16,752 bases of DNA, taken from assembly GCA_030530905.1 (NCBI GenBank), contig JAUMUB010000011.1, forward strand, positions 1 through 16,752, given 5' to 3'. The notes beneath the pieces were generated by a model. That model ran no database searches and was not told where the DNA came from. It worked only from the letters and a program-made list of their open reading frames with translations. Shown piece by piece: positions 5,105-12,730 of the stretch. The position numbers and the translations under genes are program-made. Within the stretch, counting starts at the first letter, position 1, and every line of letters starts with the position of its first letter. This DNA is from Bifidobacteriaceae bacterium (lineage in GTDB: Bacteria; Actinomycetota; Actinomycetes; Actinomycetales; Bifidobacteriaceae).

Positions 5105-7390
5105 CTAGCTGTTAATAATATGTATTTCTTCACCTCGCATGAAATCTAAAACAGCACCTGATAATTGCGGATACTGCGTTAGCATTTCATCCTCCTGCAA
5201 CAACGTTTTAGCTTGCGCTCTCGCCTGTTCAATCATGTCAGCATCTTTTACAACTCGAAGTAGTTTTAGTGCGCTACGTCCACCCGATTGACTATCTCCT
5301 AGCACGTCTCCAGCACCGCGTAACTCTAAATCAGCCTGAGCGATTTTTGCCCCGTCAAGAGTACCTTCAATAACTTGTAATCGTTGCGAAGCTAATGGGT
5401 TATCAGCTCGTTGCGTTACTAAAAACGCCCACGAATTAGTACCGCCTCTACCAACTCGACCTCGAAGCTGGTGTAACTGAGATAATCCGAAATAATCTGC
5501 GTCAAAAATAACTATACAACTTGCTTGTGGAACATCAACACCAACCTCAATTACAACAGTTGAAATAAGCACTTGTATACGTCCTGCAGCAAAATCACTC
5601 ATTATCTGCTGTTTATCTTCATCGCTATCTTTACCTGTGAGCGTTGATACTGTGATTCCCTGAAATTGAGGCAGTTTTCTCAAACGAGCACTAATTTCAT
5701 GCACAGAATGAGGTTGTATTTTCTCATACACTTCTTGTGGATCATCATTTTCAACATCGTACATATCAGGCATAGTCTCTTGCAGATCTTCAACCTGAGT
5801 ATCGTCAATACGAGAGCAAACAATATAGGCTCTCTCCCCTGCTAATACACGATTGCGAATATGAGTAAACACTTTTGCTATCTGCATAGGATTGTGTTCG
5901 TCAATAACATAGGTTTTGATCGGTTTTCTTCCCCCCGGAAGCTCTGTGAGAGTAGAAACTTCTAAGTCGCCAAACCAAGTCATTGCAGCTGTTCTAGGGA
6001 TTGGCGTGGCTGTCATAATCAGCATATGAGGAACTTTTGAACCTGAGTCACGTAATGCTTCACGCTGTTTAACACCAAATCGATGTTGTTCGTCAATCAC
6101 CACTAAGCCTAATGATGGAGCTTGTATCTGCTTACTAAAAGCCGCATGTGTTGCAACAATAATACATGGAACACCACTAGCAATTGTGGCTAGCACTTGT
6201 CGCCGCTGAGCTAGGCGCATTCCTCCAGTTAATAATAGAACAGGCAGCGGCTTGTCCTCAACCTCCACTTGCTCAACCATCGAAGTAATATTATGGTAGT
6301 GCTGTTCAGCTAAGACCTGTGTTGGCGCAACCATTATTGACTGACATCCAGAGCCTGCAGCTCGTAACATGGCAAGCAATGCAATTATTGTTTTACCTGA
6401 GCCAACCTCACCTTGTAATAATCGCTGCATAGGTGTTGCTTGTGACATATCTTCTTGTATTTCATGCAGAACTTGTTGCTGCCCTTGTGTGAGAGTAAAC
6501 GGCAAATTTCCAATAAAAGCTTGTTCAACTGTCTCATCATTACATACTGGGGCTTCGTTCTTATTATTTTGCAACGCTACTTGAAGTACAGCAACCTGTG
6601 TAATGAACGCTTCCTCAAAGCGTAAAGTACGTAAACCCTCATAAAACTCTTGCTCGGTTTGCGGATTATGTATAGCCTTATAAGCCTCAAAATGATGCAT
6701 GAGCTGATTTTGAGCTATTACGTGTTCTGGTAGAATATCAGGCACATCTTCATCATCTAAAGCATGTATTATTGCTAAAATTTGTTCATGTATTGTTTGC
6801 GAAGAAATTCTCGAATTAGCATGATATACAGGACGAGGTTTAGTTAACGCTTGTACTGCTTCGTCCACAGTCGCCACATCATAAGTTACATTTGGGTGAG
6901 CAATCCCTGACTGTTCATTATTATCAGATTCTGATTCAGCGTTTTGTATTGTTAATATTTCTGGATGCATAAACTGCTTTTGTCCAGCATACTCTCCAAT
7001 TTCGCCAGATATTGCAATAGTCATGCCAACTTGTATGCGCGATTGCATCCATTGAACATAATGTGTTTTATAACTAAAGAAAATAATTTGCGTTTGATCT
7101 AACTGTTGGCTCGAACCTTGCTCATATGCATCAGTAACTGTGATTTGCAAACGCATACCGTATCGCATGCTCATAGGTATTACTCGAATGTCCTGCACAT
7201 AGCCTAAACACACTATTTTTTGCCCGACTTGCGAGTTTGAAATACTTCGCAAAGGTAATGCTGGCATCACTCTAAAAGGATAATAAGTAAGTGCATCTTG
7301 CACTGTTTGTATGCCGATTTTTTTAAAAGCACTAATCCGTCGCGCTTGTGAAATACAAGATGAGATTGGCGTTTGCAATGTTATGCTCAT
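5105..7390 (-). CDS. recG: ATP-dependent DNA helicase RecG
   Basis: RecG is a superfamily 2 translocase that remodels stalled forks, Holliday junctions and R-loops. An N-terminal wedge/OB-fold domain (about residues 45-150) precedes the helicase core. Walker A is GEVGSGKT (327-334) and motif II is DEQHRFGV (433-440), the RecG form of the DEAD box. Motif III-like TATPIPRT (460-467) follows, and FGLSQLHQLRGRVGRG lies near the C-terminus. At 761 residues it is close to actinobacterial relatives; residues about 151-185 are a poorly conserved acidic linker. I chose the ATG at 7390 because GGAAGG lies seven bases before it; the GTG at 7405 lies before that SD. It is downstream of rpmB but behind a terminator. 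Confidence 0.96.
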   Translation of the reverse strand: MSITLQTPISSCISQARRISAFKKIGIQTVQDALTYYPFRVMPALPLRSISNSQVGQKIVCLGYVQDIRVIPMSMRYGMRLQITVTDAYEQGSSQQLDQTQIIFFSYKTHYVQWMQSRIQVGMTIAISGEIGEYAGQKQFMHPEILTIQNAESESDNNEQSGIAHPNVTYDVATVDEAVQALTKPRPVYHANSRISSQTIHEQILAIIHALDDEDVPDILPEHVIAQNQLMHHFEAYKAIHNPQTEQEFYEGLRTLRFEEAFITQVAVLQVALQNNKNEAPVCNDETVEQAFIGNLPFTLTQGQQQVLHEIQEDMSQATPMQRLLQGEVGSGKTIIALLAMLRAAGSGCQSIMVAPTQVLAEQHYHNITSMVEQVEVEDKPLPVLLLTGGMRLAQRRQVLATIASGVPCIIVATHAAFSKQIQAPSLGLVVIDEQHRFGVKQREALRDSGSKVPHMLIMTATPIPRTAAMTWFGDLEVSTLTELPGGRKPIKTYVIDEHNPMQIAKVFTHIRNRVLAGERAYIVCSRIDDTQVEDLQETMPDMYDVENDDPQEVYEKIQPHSVHEISARLRKLPQFQGITVSTLTGKDSDEDKQQIMSDFAAGRIQVLISTVVIEVGVDVPQASCIVIFDADYFGLSQLHQLRGRVGRGGTNSWAFLVTQRADNPLASQRLQVIEGTLDGAKIAQADLELRGAGDVLGDSQSGGRSALKLLRVVKDADMIEQARAQAKTLLQEDEMLTQYPQLSGAVLDFMRGEEIHIINS

Positions 7391-7434
7391 ACTAATACCT
7401 TCCACCTATTCATCTTATAGTCTACACATATAAG

Positions 7435-7468
7435 CAAAAGCCCCGCGTATCCAATGGATATCGGGACT
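7435..7468 (-). terminator. Factor-independent terminator of rpmB
   Basis: Read on the minus strand, AGTCCCG (7468-7462) pairs with CGGGGCT (7445-7439), and TATCC pairs with GGATA above a small internal loop, closing on ATT. The stem runs into a TTTT tract. It starts 23 bp after the rpmB stop and separates rpmB from recG. Confidence 0.85.
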
Positions 7469-7490
7469 TCATAAAACGCTTGTTTCACAA

Positions 7491-7685
7491 CTACGCAGCA
7501 ACACGTGCTACCTTGCCAGCCTTAATGCACTTTACGCAAACACGAACGCGCATGTTCTGACCATCAACGGTGGTACGAACAGGCTGAAGGTTAGGGTAAA
7601 ATCTGCGCTTATTGCGAATATGTGAATGTGAAACGGTATAGCCGGTCTGTGGACCTTTACCGCACACTGCGCAACGAGCTGCCAT
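7491..7685 (-). CDS. rpmB: 50S ribosomal protein L28
   Basis: L28 is a small 50S protein. This 64-residue copy is full length: [16 protein letters not shown] at the start, [17 protein letters not shown] in the middle and [12 protein letters not shown] at the end. Two CxxC pairs (C6/C9 and C50/C53) mark it as the zinc-binding form, not the zinc-free paralog that actinobacteria induce under zinc starvation. The ATG at 7685 is preceded by GGAG at optimal spacing. It has its own promoter (7753-7781), a structured leader of about 60 nt and its own terminator, so it is probably a single-gene transcript. No rpmG lies next to it. Confidence 0.97.
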   Translation of the reverse strand: MAARCAVCGKGPQTGYTVSHSHIRNKRRFYPNLQPVRTTVDGQNMRVRVCVKCIKAGKVARVAA

Positions 7686-7706
7686 TGTTAACTCCTATAA
7701 ATTCTA

Positions 7707-7740
7707 GACTTGCAAGTCGTTGTTCGAAATTAATCGAACA
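7707..7740 (-). promoter_or_regulatory. Structured rpmB leader: two inverted repeats
   Basis: GACTTGCAAGTC (7707-7718) is a perfect 12-bp palindrome. TGTTCGA (7721-7727) and TCGAACA (7734-7740) are perfect 7-bp arms around AATTAA. Both lie between the predicted rpmB start site (about 7746) and its SD, so they would be in the mRNA leader. They may be an autoregulatory leader or operators; neither is established. Confidence 0.45.
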
Positions 7741-7752
7741 CACAACTACACA

Positions 7753-7781
7753 ACTATACCCGTAGGCTTGACATATTGCAA
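7753..7781 (-). promoter_or_regulatory. rpmB promoter
   Basis: Read on the minus strand, TTGCAA (7781-7776) and TATAGT (7758-7753) are separated by exactly 17 bp. They match four and five of six consensus positions of a housekeeping sigma promoter. The predicted RNA start near 7746 gives a leader of about 60 nt. Confidence 0.7.
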
Positions 7782-7783
7782 AT

Positions 7784-7810
7784 CCTCAAATGTCATATTG
7801 AGGTATTTTT
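7784..7810 (+). repeat. Inverted repeat followed by T-run
   Basis: CCTCAA (7784-7789) and TTGAGG (7798-7803) pair around an 8-base loop and are followed by TATTTTT. It resembles a weak plus-strand terminator. No plus-strand gene ends here, so it may instead be an operator next to the rpmB -35, or chance. Confidence 0.35.
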
Positions 7811-7856
7811 GTATTCCACAACCTCATATACACAATTATATTCGAAGTAAATTATA

Positions 7857-7905
7857 CGACTTTAATACAACAATTCCCTAATATATAATTATATTAAAGA
7901 GGTCG
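7857..7905. repeat. Long inverted repeat upstream of the deaminase promoter
   Basis: CGAC plus TTTAATA (7857-7867) pairs with TATTAAA and GTCG (7892-7898, 7902-7905), leaving a three-base bulge. The 24-nt loop region contains a further TAATATA/TATATTA hairpin. It ends 12 bp before the -35 of the downstream gene, a plausible regulator site. Confidence 0.4.
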
Positions 7906-7917
7906 CCAAATCTTTTA

Positions 7918-7946
7918 TTGACATTCCTTCAAACCTGTTCTTTTAT
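7918..7946 (+). promoter_or_regulatory. Deaminase gene promoter
   Basis: A perfect -35 TTGACA (7918-7923) is followed after 17 bp by TTTTAT (7941-7946), four of six matches to the -10 consensus. The start codon lies about 70 nt downstream, preceded by the SD AAGGAG (8013-8018). Confidence 0.6.
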
Positions 7947-8022
7947 TTAAAAAAGAGTTACTATTTTGTAATACTAAAGGTTTATAGTGAATTAACCCAC
8001 TTTTATTCCACCAAGGAGAATT

Positions 8023-9045
8023 ATGGATCATACAGAGCTTCGCAAAGCAATCGCTTGCATGCCTAAAACAGAGTTACATTTACATATTGAAGGCACTTTG
8101 GAAGCACCGCTTGCTTTACAACTTGCTTCTCGCAACAATGTTTCACTTCCGTGGAATACCCTAGAAGAGCTTGAAAAGCAGTATGATTTTTCAAACTTAC
8201 AAAGCTTTTTAGACTTGTACTATATTCTTATGGGCACATTAAAAACTCAAGAAGATTTTGCTGATTTAATGTTTGCCTATTTGCAACGCGCACACGAAAA
8301 CGGCATTCGTCATGCTGAGATTTTCTTCGATCCTCAAGTACATATGAATAATCACATCCCATTTAGCACAGTTATTAAAGGTTTGCTTAATGGCTTGGAT
8401 TTAGGTAAGCAAGCTTTTGGTATTACGGGTGGTTTAATTTTGTGTATTATCCGAGATATGCCTGTTGAATCCGCTGAAGCCGTGCTGAAGGAAGCTGAGC
8501 CTTATGCTAAAGATCTTATTGGTATTGGTTTGGATTCTGCTGAGGTTGGCTACCCTCCTGAACTATTTGAAGCAGTATACCGTAAGGCTCGTCAACTTGG
8601 ATTGCATTGTGTAGCTCATGCAGGTGAAGAAGGCCCTGCCGACTACGTGAAGCAGGCTCTTGATGTTCTTCATGTTGAACGCATTGACCACGGTATTCAC
8701 GCGTATGACGATCCTGAGTTAGTTCAACGTCTTGCACAAGAACAAATTCCTCTTACTTCTTGCCCACTGTCTAATAAGCGTTTAAAAGTTGTTAATGATA
8801 TTCGCGAGCTTCCATTGCATGAAATGCTTCAAGCTGGCTTACGCGTATGCATTAACTCTGATGATCCAGCATATTTTGGTGGCTATCTTGTCGACAATTA
8901 TATGGCTTTATTGGAAAATGGATACTCTCTTGAAGAATGCGCCACATTTGCACGAAATAGCATTGAAGCTTGTTTTATATCTCGCGAAGAAAAAGACACA
9001 CTTCTTGCAGATTTCGATAAGTGGTATGAGCAATACGTGAAATAA
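8023..9045 (+). CDS. Adenine deaminase (adenosine deaminase family)
   Basis: This is a zinc metal-dependent hydrolase of the adenosine/AMP deaminase family. Metal ligands and catalytic residues are visible: HLH (residues 19-21), H199 and E202 in HAGEEGP, H223 in RIDHG, and D280-D281 in SDDPAYFGGY. Several stretches (FFDPQ, GLDSAE, HAGEEGP, CPLSN) follow the yeast Aah1-type adenine deaminase subgroup more closely than true adenosine deaminases. I therefore favour adenine to hypoxanthine plus ammonia; automated pipelines often label such proteins adenosine deaminase (add). It has 340 residues, full length. The ATG has a strong SD (AAGGAG). It is monocistronic, between a promoter with TTGACA and a strong terminator. 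It would act on adenine released by a nucleoside hydrolase such as the one at 4099. Confidence 0.88.
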   Translation: MDHTELRKAIACMPKTELHLHIEGTLEAPLALQLASRNNVSLPWNTLEELEKQYDFSNLQSFLDLYYILMGTLKTQEDFADLMFAYLQRAHENGIRHAEIFFDPQVHMNNHIPFSTVIKGLLNGLDLGKQAFGITGGLILCIIRDMPVESAEAVLKEAEPYAKDLIGIGLDSAEVGYPPELFEAVYRKARQLGLHCVAHAGEEGPADYVKQALDVLHVERIDHGIHAYDDPELVQRLAQEQIPLTSCPLSNKRLKVVNDIRELPLHEMLQAGLRVCINSDDPAYFGGYLVDNYMALLENGYSLEECATFARNSIEACFISREEKDTLLADFDKWYEQYVK

Positions 9046-9065
9046 TTAGTTACTATTTCTTTTAT

Positions 9066-9101
9066 AGCGTTATATCTTTTACAAAGGTATAACGCTTTTT
9101 T
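9066..9101 (+). terminator. Factor-independent terminator of the deaminase gene
   Basis: AGCGTTATA (9066-9074) pairs perfectly with TATAACGCT (9088-9096). A T-G pair and CTTT/AAAG extend the stem to 14 bp with a TAC loop. Six Ts follow (9096-9101). It starts 20 bp after the stop codon. Confidence 0.92.
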
Positions 9102-9161
9102 GTGGCGTTTTTCTAAATTCACTTACTGAAAAAACTATTACCTATTATGTGTTTGCATATA

Positions 9162-10403
9162 TTATTTTCCGAGAATATTAGTAAAACTAAATCCTTTTAC
9201 TACTGCAAGTGAAATTGCTGACATCATTTCTGACAAGAATTTTGTCACTTGTGGATCACGATGTTTTGAAGCTTCTCGTATTTTTGGTAATGCGACTTGC
9301 CAATTGTTAATTAAATCAGTAAAAGTCTCATAACCTCCTGCACGAAGTACTTCGTATTCCTCATCAACAAGCTTTTTTCTCTCTTCCTGAGATAAGCCAA
9401 GCATAAATGAGTTCAACGCCTCGTTCATTGTTATTGCACTTTTAGATAGCTGATCGCAATATATGAAGTCAGATTGCTCAATAATCCAATTCTCGCATAA
9501 GTGTTGCAATATGCCATTAGCATCGGCACGAATAATTCTATATTTTCCAGGGTAATATAATAAGCCAATTATTGAGTCTTGTGGCACGAATTTTTCTGCG
9601 TATTCTTCCATGCGATGATATTCTTCAGTGTTCAATACACTTTCGTCAAATCCAGGACCATCAAATGAATATACTTTTACTAAACGCTGCTCAAATGGCA
9701 TTTTTTCAGTATATTGATTACGTATTTTGGTATACCACACTGCAATATGCTGCTTTAGTGACTCGAATACATTATTGTCTTCTACCTTGTCATTAGCATG
9801 CTTAAGCAATTCCATTGCAGCATAGTATGCCATATTTCCACCCTTGGAATGGCCGCATATTACGGCACGAGGATTTTTCCCATCCTCTGTTTGCTTTGAA
9901 ACAATAGATTTTGCATATTCATACGCATCAACCTGCGATGGAACAGGATAGCGGTACGTCATATTAAAATCTTCTTTCCAACCAACTAAAGTATTATCAG
10001 TTCCGCGATAACATATACAGATTAAGCCTTGTTCGCCAACACCAATACAGTTGGAAAGGTCAAAAGTCATTGCCGCAAACTGTTGTTCTGTTTCATGATC
10101 AAAACGCTGAATGTATTCGCCAATACGTAATCCTCGATACCTTGGACTTTGCGCGAGTAGCAGCAGTAGATGCAAGCGAGATTCTTCTTCTGAACCATGC
10201 GAAAACATGGTGTTATAGTCTTCAGCACGTAATAATTCGTAAATTGGAACAGTGCTAAGATATTTTTGCGAATCAAATTCAGGAATATTATTTGGTAAAT
10301 TAGTATATGACAACACTGAAAACGCCATTGCGTCAATTGCGTTATACGGCAGTTGATCAAATGTTCTTAACTCATTGCGCACATAGTCTTCGAGGTATGT
10401 CAT
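9162..10403 (-). CDS. Mbeg1-like (DUF2974) alpha/beta-hydrolase-fold protein
   Basis: The 413-residue cytosolic-looking protein has no signal peptide or membrane segment. The nucleophile elbow GHSKGG (residues 184-189, Ser186) and an upstream CYRGTDNTLVGWKEDF place it with the lipase-like Mbeg1/DUF2974 proteins; VYSFDGPGF follows further on. Family members are putative lipases or esterases with no settled substrate. The C-terminal third is helical and charged and gives no further clue. I prefer the ATG at 10403; a GTG at 10409 is also possible, and neither has a clear SD, so short-leader initiation is possible. A minus-strand TATACA lies about 10 bp before the GTG. It diverges from the MscS gene across about 60 bp. 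Confidence 0.82.
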   Translation of the reverse strand: MTYLEDYVRNELRTFDQLPYNAIDAMAFSVLSYTNLPNNIPEFDSQKYLSTVPIYELLRAEDYNTMFSHGSEEESRLHLLLLLAQSPRYRGLRIGEYIQRFDHETEQQFAAMTFDLSNCIGVGEQGLICICYRGTDNTLVGWKEDFNMTYRYPVPSQVDAYEYAKSIVSKQTEDGKNPRAVICGHSKGGNMAYYAAMELLKHANDKVEDNNVFESLKQHIAVWYTKIRNQYTEKMPFEQRLVKVYSFDGPGFDESVLNTEEYHRMEEYAEKFVPQDSIIGLLYYPGKYRIIRADANGILQHLCENWIIEQSDFIYCDQLSKSAITMNEALNSFMLGLSQEERKKLVDEEYEVLRAGGYETFTDLINNWQVALPKIREASKHRDPQVTKFLSEMMSAISLAVVKGFSFTNILGK

Positions 10404-10463
10404 GTACACTACTGTAGTTGTATAGAGGTATTTTTTCTAACTAATTTGAAAGATCTATAAAAT

Positions 10464-11240
10464 ATGAGTCACTTTATTACTTGGTTCAATACTCAAGGCG
10501 ATAAAATTATTACTTTTATTATTGCACTTGCAGTCACATTCGTTATTACACAAATTATTGCAAAAATCATGAGAACTGCCTTGCATCGATCTCAAATCCC
10601 AAGCGCAAGTATTTTTATTAACACTGTGCGTATTATTCTCTGGGTTATTGCATTATGCAGCATGATGTCGGGAATTTTCGGTATTAATATTTCTACTTTT
10701 ATTACCGCGTTAGGTGTTGGCGGTGTCGCTATTTCTTTAGGCGTTAAAGATAGCGTTTCTAACATGGTTGGCGGTTTTACTCTAATGATTGGCAAAGTCA
10801 TTCAACCAGGCGACTTAGTAAGCATTAATGGAACACGAGGTATCGTAACTGATATTACTTGGCGTCAAACTGTGATTCGTGAGCGTAATGGCAATAGTAT
10901 TGTTATCCCTAATTCCACACTTACCACTGCCACATTAGAGCGACTTACTCCAAGAAATGAGTCGGCAATTGTTCTTGATTTTGAGGCATCACCGAATGCT
11001 GATAAGCAGTCTATTACCGATGTGTTCGAAAAGGCTATTCTTACAAGTGCTGCACAATACATGAATAAAAATGAGGCCATTTCAGTTAATTTCACCAGCG
11101 CTACTGCGGATAGCATTGGCGGTACTGTCACTTTCCACGCAAAATTAGATACACCTATTACTTCTGTAAAAGATGCGATTATTCAAACAATTCTCACGAA
11201 TAAAGCACTTGAAGATAATATAATCACTAATGTTCACTAA
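10464..11240 (+). CDS. MscS-family small-conductance mechanosensitive channel
   Basis: The 258-residue membrane protein should form a heptameric channel that opens under membrane tension to release osmolytes. Hydrophobic segments lie at about residues 14-36 and 53-72. The pore helix follows, with the Gly/Ala-rich GVGGVAISLGVKDSVSNMVGG (84-104). Then comes the beta domain (IQPGDLVSINGTRGIV) and the IPN motif (148-150), ending in an alpha/beta cytoplasmic region. The size matches E. coli MscS (286) with a shorter C-terminus. The SD is weak (GAAAG at long spacing), and a TATAAA lies almost against the ATG. It is monocistronic, with a strong terminator downstream. Confidence 0.93.
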   Translation: MSHFITWFNTQGDKIITFIIALAVTFVITQIIAKIMRTALHRSQIPSASIFINTVRIILWVIALCSMMSGIFGINISTFITALGVGGVAISLGVKDSVSNMVGGFTLMIGKVIQPGDLVSINGTRGIVTDITWRQTVIRERNGNSIVIPNSTLTTATLERLTPRNESAIVLDFEASPNADKQSITDVFEKAILTSAAQYMNKNEAISVNFTSATADSIGGTVTFHAKLDTPITSVKDAIIQTILTNKALEDNIITNVH

Positions 11241-11254
11241 AAGCTATTCAATAT

Positions 11255-11290
11255 AAGAAAAGAGGGGTTTACTCCCCTCTTTTCTTTTTA
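11255..11290. terminator. Strong bidirectional terminator, mscS/CPBP
   Basis: AAGAAAAGAGGGG (11255-11267) and CCCCTCTTTTCTT (11274-11286) form a perfect 13-bp stem around TTTACT, followed by TTTTTA on the plus strand. The A-rich left arm gives a U-rich arm on the minus strand too. It lies between convergent mscS and the CPBP gene, so it can serve both. Confidence 0.9.
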
Positions 11291-11371
11291 TGCAATTATT
11301 ATTACCGATATTTTAATCTCAAGTATTTTGCGCATTAGTTCACGATATATAACATATCTTCAGTAGCTAGT

Positions 11372-12712
11372 TCATAGTGCTTGGAAAATCATTGGCAGCA
11401 AGTTCACTCCAACTGTTCCAGTCACAGTAAAGAGAATAAAGAGTATAACACCCCAATTAATATAAGCTGCCATTATATGCAAGCGTCGAGGCAGTTGCTT
11501 TGGCGCTTTGAAGAATACAAGTTTCTTATGCTCACGCCAGAAATTAATTGCACCTGAGACAAGGAAAATTAAACCTAGTAATGAAACACATGCTGATAAT
11601 ACAATCAATACTATATTTGAATTAGAAAGTAGTGATTCAGGATCTGTGAAATCAACCGTATCACCTAATAAACTAACTAAAATTCCACCTTGGAAATTAA
11701 TGCACATGTGCAAAATAACGCTATAGCGGAGTTTTGAAGTACGAGTATATATGTATCCAAACACTAAACCAAGAAGTGTAGCATAAAAGAACTGTGCTAC
11801 ATTCATATGGAATAAACCAAACGCTAATGCCGAAAATACAATTGCTGGCACTTCGCCGAATACACGTAAACGGGAAAGAAGTTGCTTCCTAAAAATCCAT
11901 TCTTCAAGTATTGGTGCAACAATCACCGTGAAAATAAAGGATACAACTATTGAAGAATTTCCAACCATGCTGTCCACTTCTTCATATGCTGCACCTTGAG
12001 AAATAACTTGGTCTACCAAGTTTCCAATAATTGATCCAATAATAATAAGGAAATAACAGATTGTGTAATATTTCAGTAGCGTTGTCCACTTCATAGTGAA
12101 CTGTTTGGTTTCTGCCACTGGGATTTTACGTAGCAACAAATATAGAATTGGCACGCCAATCACAAATTCAGTGACCATGGATATTGCCATTGCAATATTG
12201 GTATTGCTCAATAATCCATCAATACCTAAATATGCAAAACCTAAACTTACAGCACTTGCTGCCAGCTGCCAACCAATAAGGAATAGTAGCAACGTAAAAC
12301 CAATATAAGAGTATTGCGAGCGCGCATACTTAAATAATTTGTACATTGGTGACGAAGCAAAACTGCGATGAGATGTAGGCCGTCCTGAAACATTCTGATT
12401 AGATTGTGCAGTCTGATAAGCAGGTTGGCTATCAAACTGTGATGCTTCTTGAAAGTTGGATTGATTTACTTCATACTGCTGAGCATTTGAAACGTATGAG
12501 TTTTGCAATGTATCCGATAACGGCACAGCTGAATCACTTGTTTGTGTAATATTATTTTGTTCTAGAGTTATCTGTGAATTAGAATCAATCGTATGAATAT
12601 CAGGAACAACATATTGTGCTGAACTCTCAACTGTATTCTGATTTATATCTTGAGCAGAGCTTTGTTCATAATTCTGCTCAGTTTGCTGCTCTAAATTTTG
12701 ATTATCTTGCAT
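11372..12712 (-). CDS. CPBP-family intramembrane protease with Q/N-rich N-terminus
   Basis: Residues about 1-125 are hydrophilic and extremely rich in Gln, Asn and Ser, probably disordered and cytoplasmic. From about residue 135 several membrane helices follow, starting YIGFTLLLFLIGWQLAA. The CPBP (Abi/CAAX-protease-like) motifs are present: EEWIFR (270-275), FGLFH (298-302) and HMCIN (335-339), giving the glutamates, histidines and asparagine of the predicted active site. Such proteins act in bacteriocin immunity, protein maturation or unknown proteolysis; the substrate here is unknown. A last helix pair follows the protease domain. I chose the ATG at 12712, 18 bp after the ddl stop, with a weak SD (TAGGT). 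It is the last gene of gpsA-ddl-CPBP. The product is 446 residues. Confidence 0.88.
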   Translation of the reverse strand: MQDNQNLEQQTEQNYEQSSAQDINQNTVESSAQYVVPDIHTIDSNSQITLEQNNITQTSDSAVPLSDTLQNSYVSNAQQYEVNQSNFQEASQFDSQPAYQTAQSNQNVSGRPTSHRSFASSPMYKLFKYARSQYSYIGFTLLLFLIGWQLAASAVSLGFAYLGIDGLLSNTNIAMAISMVTEFVIGVPILYLLLRKIPVAETKQFTMKWTTLLKYYTICYFLIIIGSIIGNLVDQVISQGAAYEEVDSMVGNSSIVVSFIFTVIVAPILEEWIFRKQLLSRLRVFGEVPAIVFSALAFGLFHMNVAQFFYATLLGLVFGYIYTRTSKLRYSVILHMCINFQGGILVSLLGDTVDFTDPESLLSNSNIVLIVLSACVSLLGLIFLVSGAINFWREHKKLVFFKAPKQLPRRLHIMAAYINWGVILFILFTVTGTVGVNLLPMIFQAL

Positions 12713-12730
12713 AAAATTACCTATCAATTG

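Larger units (their letters stand above)
7686..8022. other. Divergent intergenic region between rpmB and the deaminase gene
   Basis: These 337 bp carry the rpmB promoter and leader on the minus strand and the deaminase promoter on the plus strand (separate entries). Between them lie two inverted repeats (7784-7803 and 7857-7905), a near-perfect direct repeat TGACATATTG/TGTCATATTG (7769-7778, 7791-7800) and an all-AT hairpin. I see no gene. Confidence 0.7.

Noticed and set aside
7721..7740. Possible LexA (SOS) box
   Set aside because: The halves are GTTCGA then TCGAAC with a 6-base spacer, the reverse order of the actinobacterial TCGAAC-N4-GTTCGA site, and rpmB is not an SOS gene.
7784..7810. 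True terminator of a plus-strand gene
   Set aside because: No plus-strand gene ends upstream; the 6-bp stem is weak. Kept only as an inverted repeat.
11372..12712. Abortive-infection (phage defence) gene
   Set aside because: CPBP proteins were historically called Abi, but this one sits in a cell-envelope operon with no defence neighbours.
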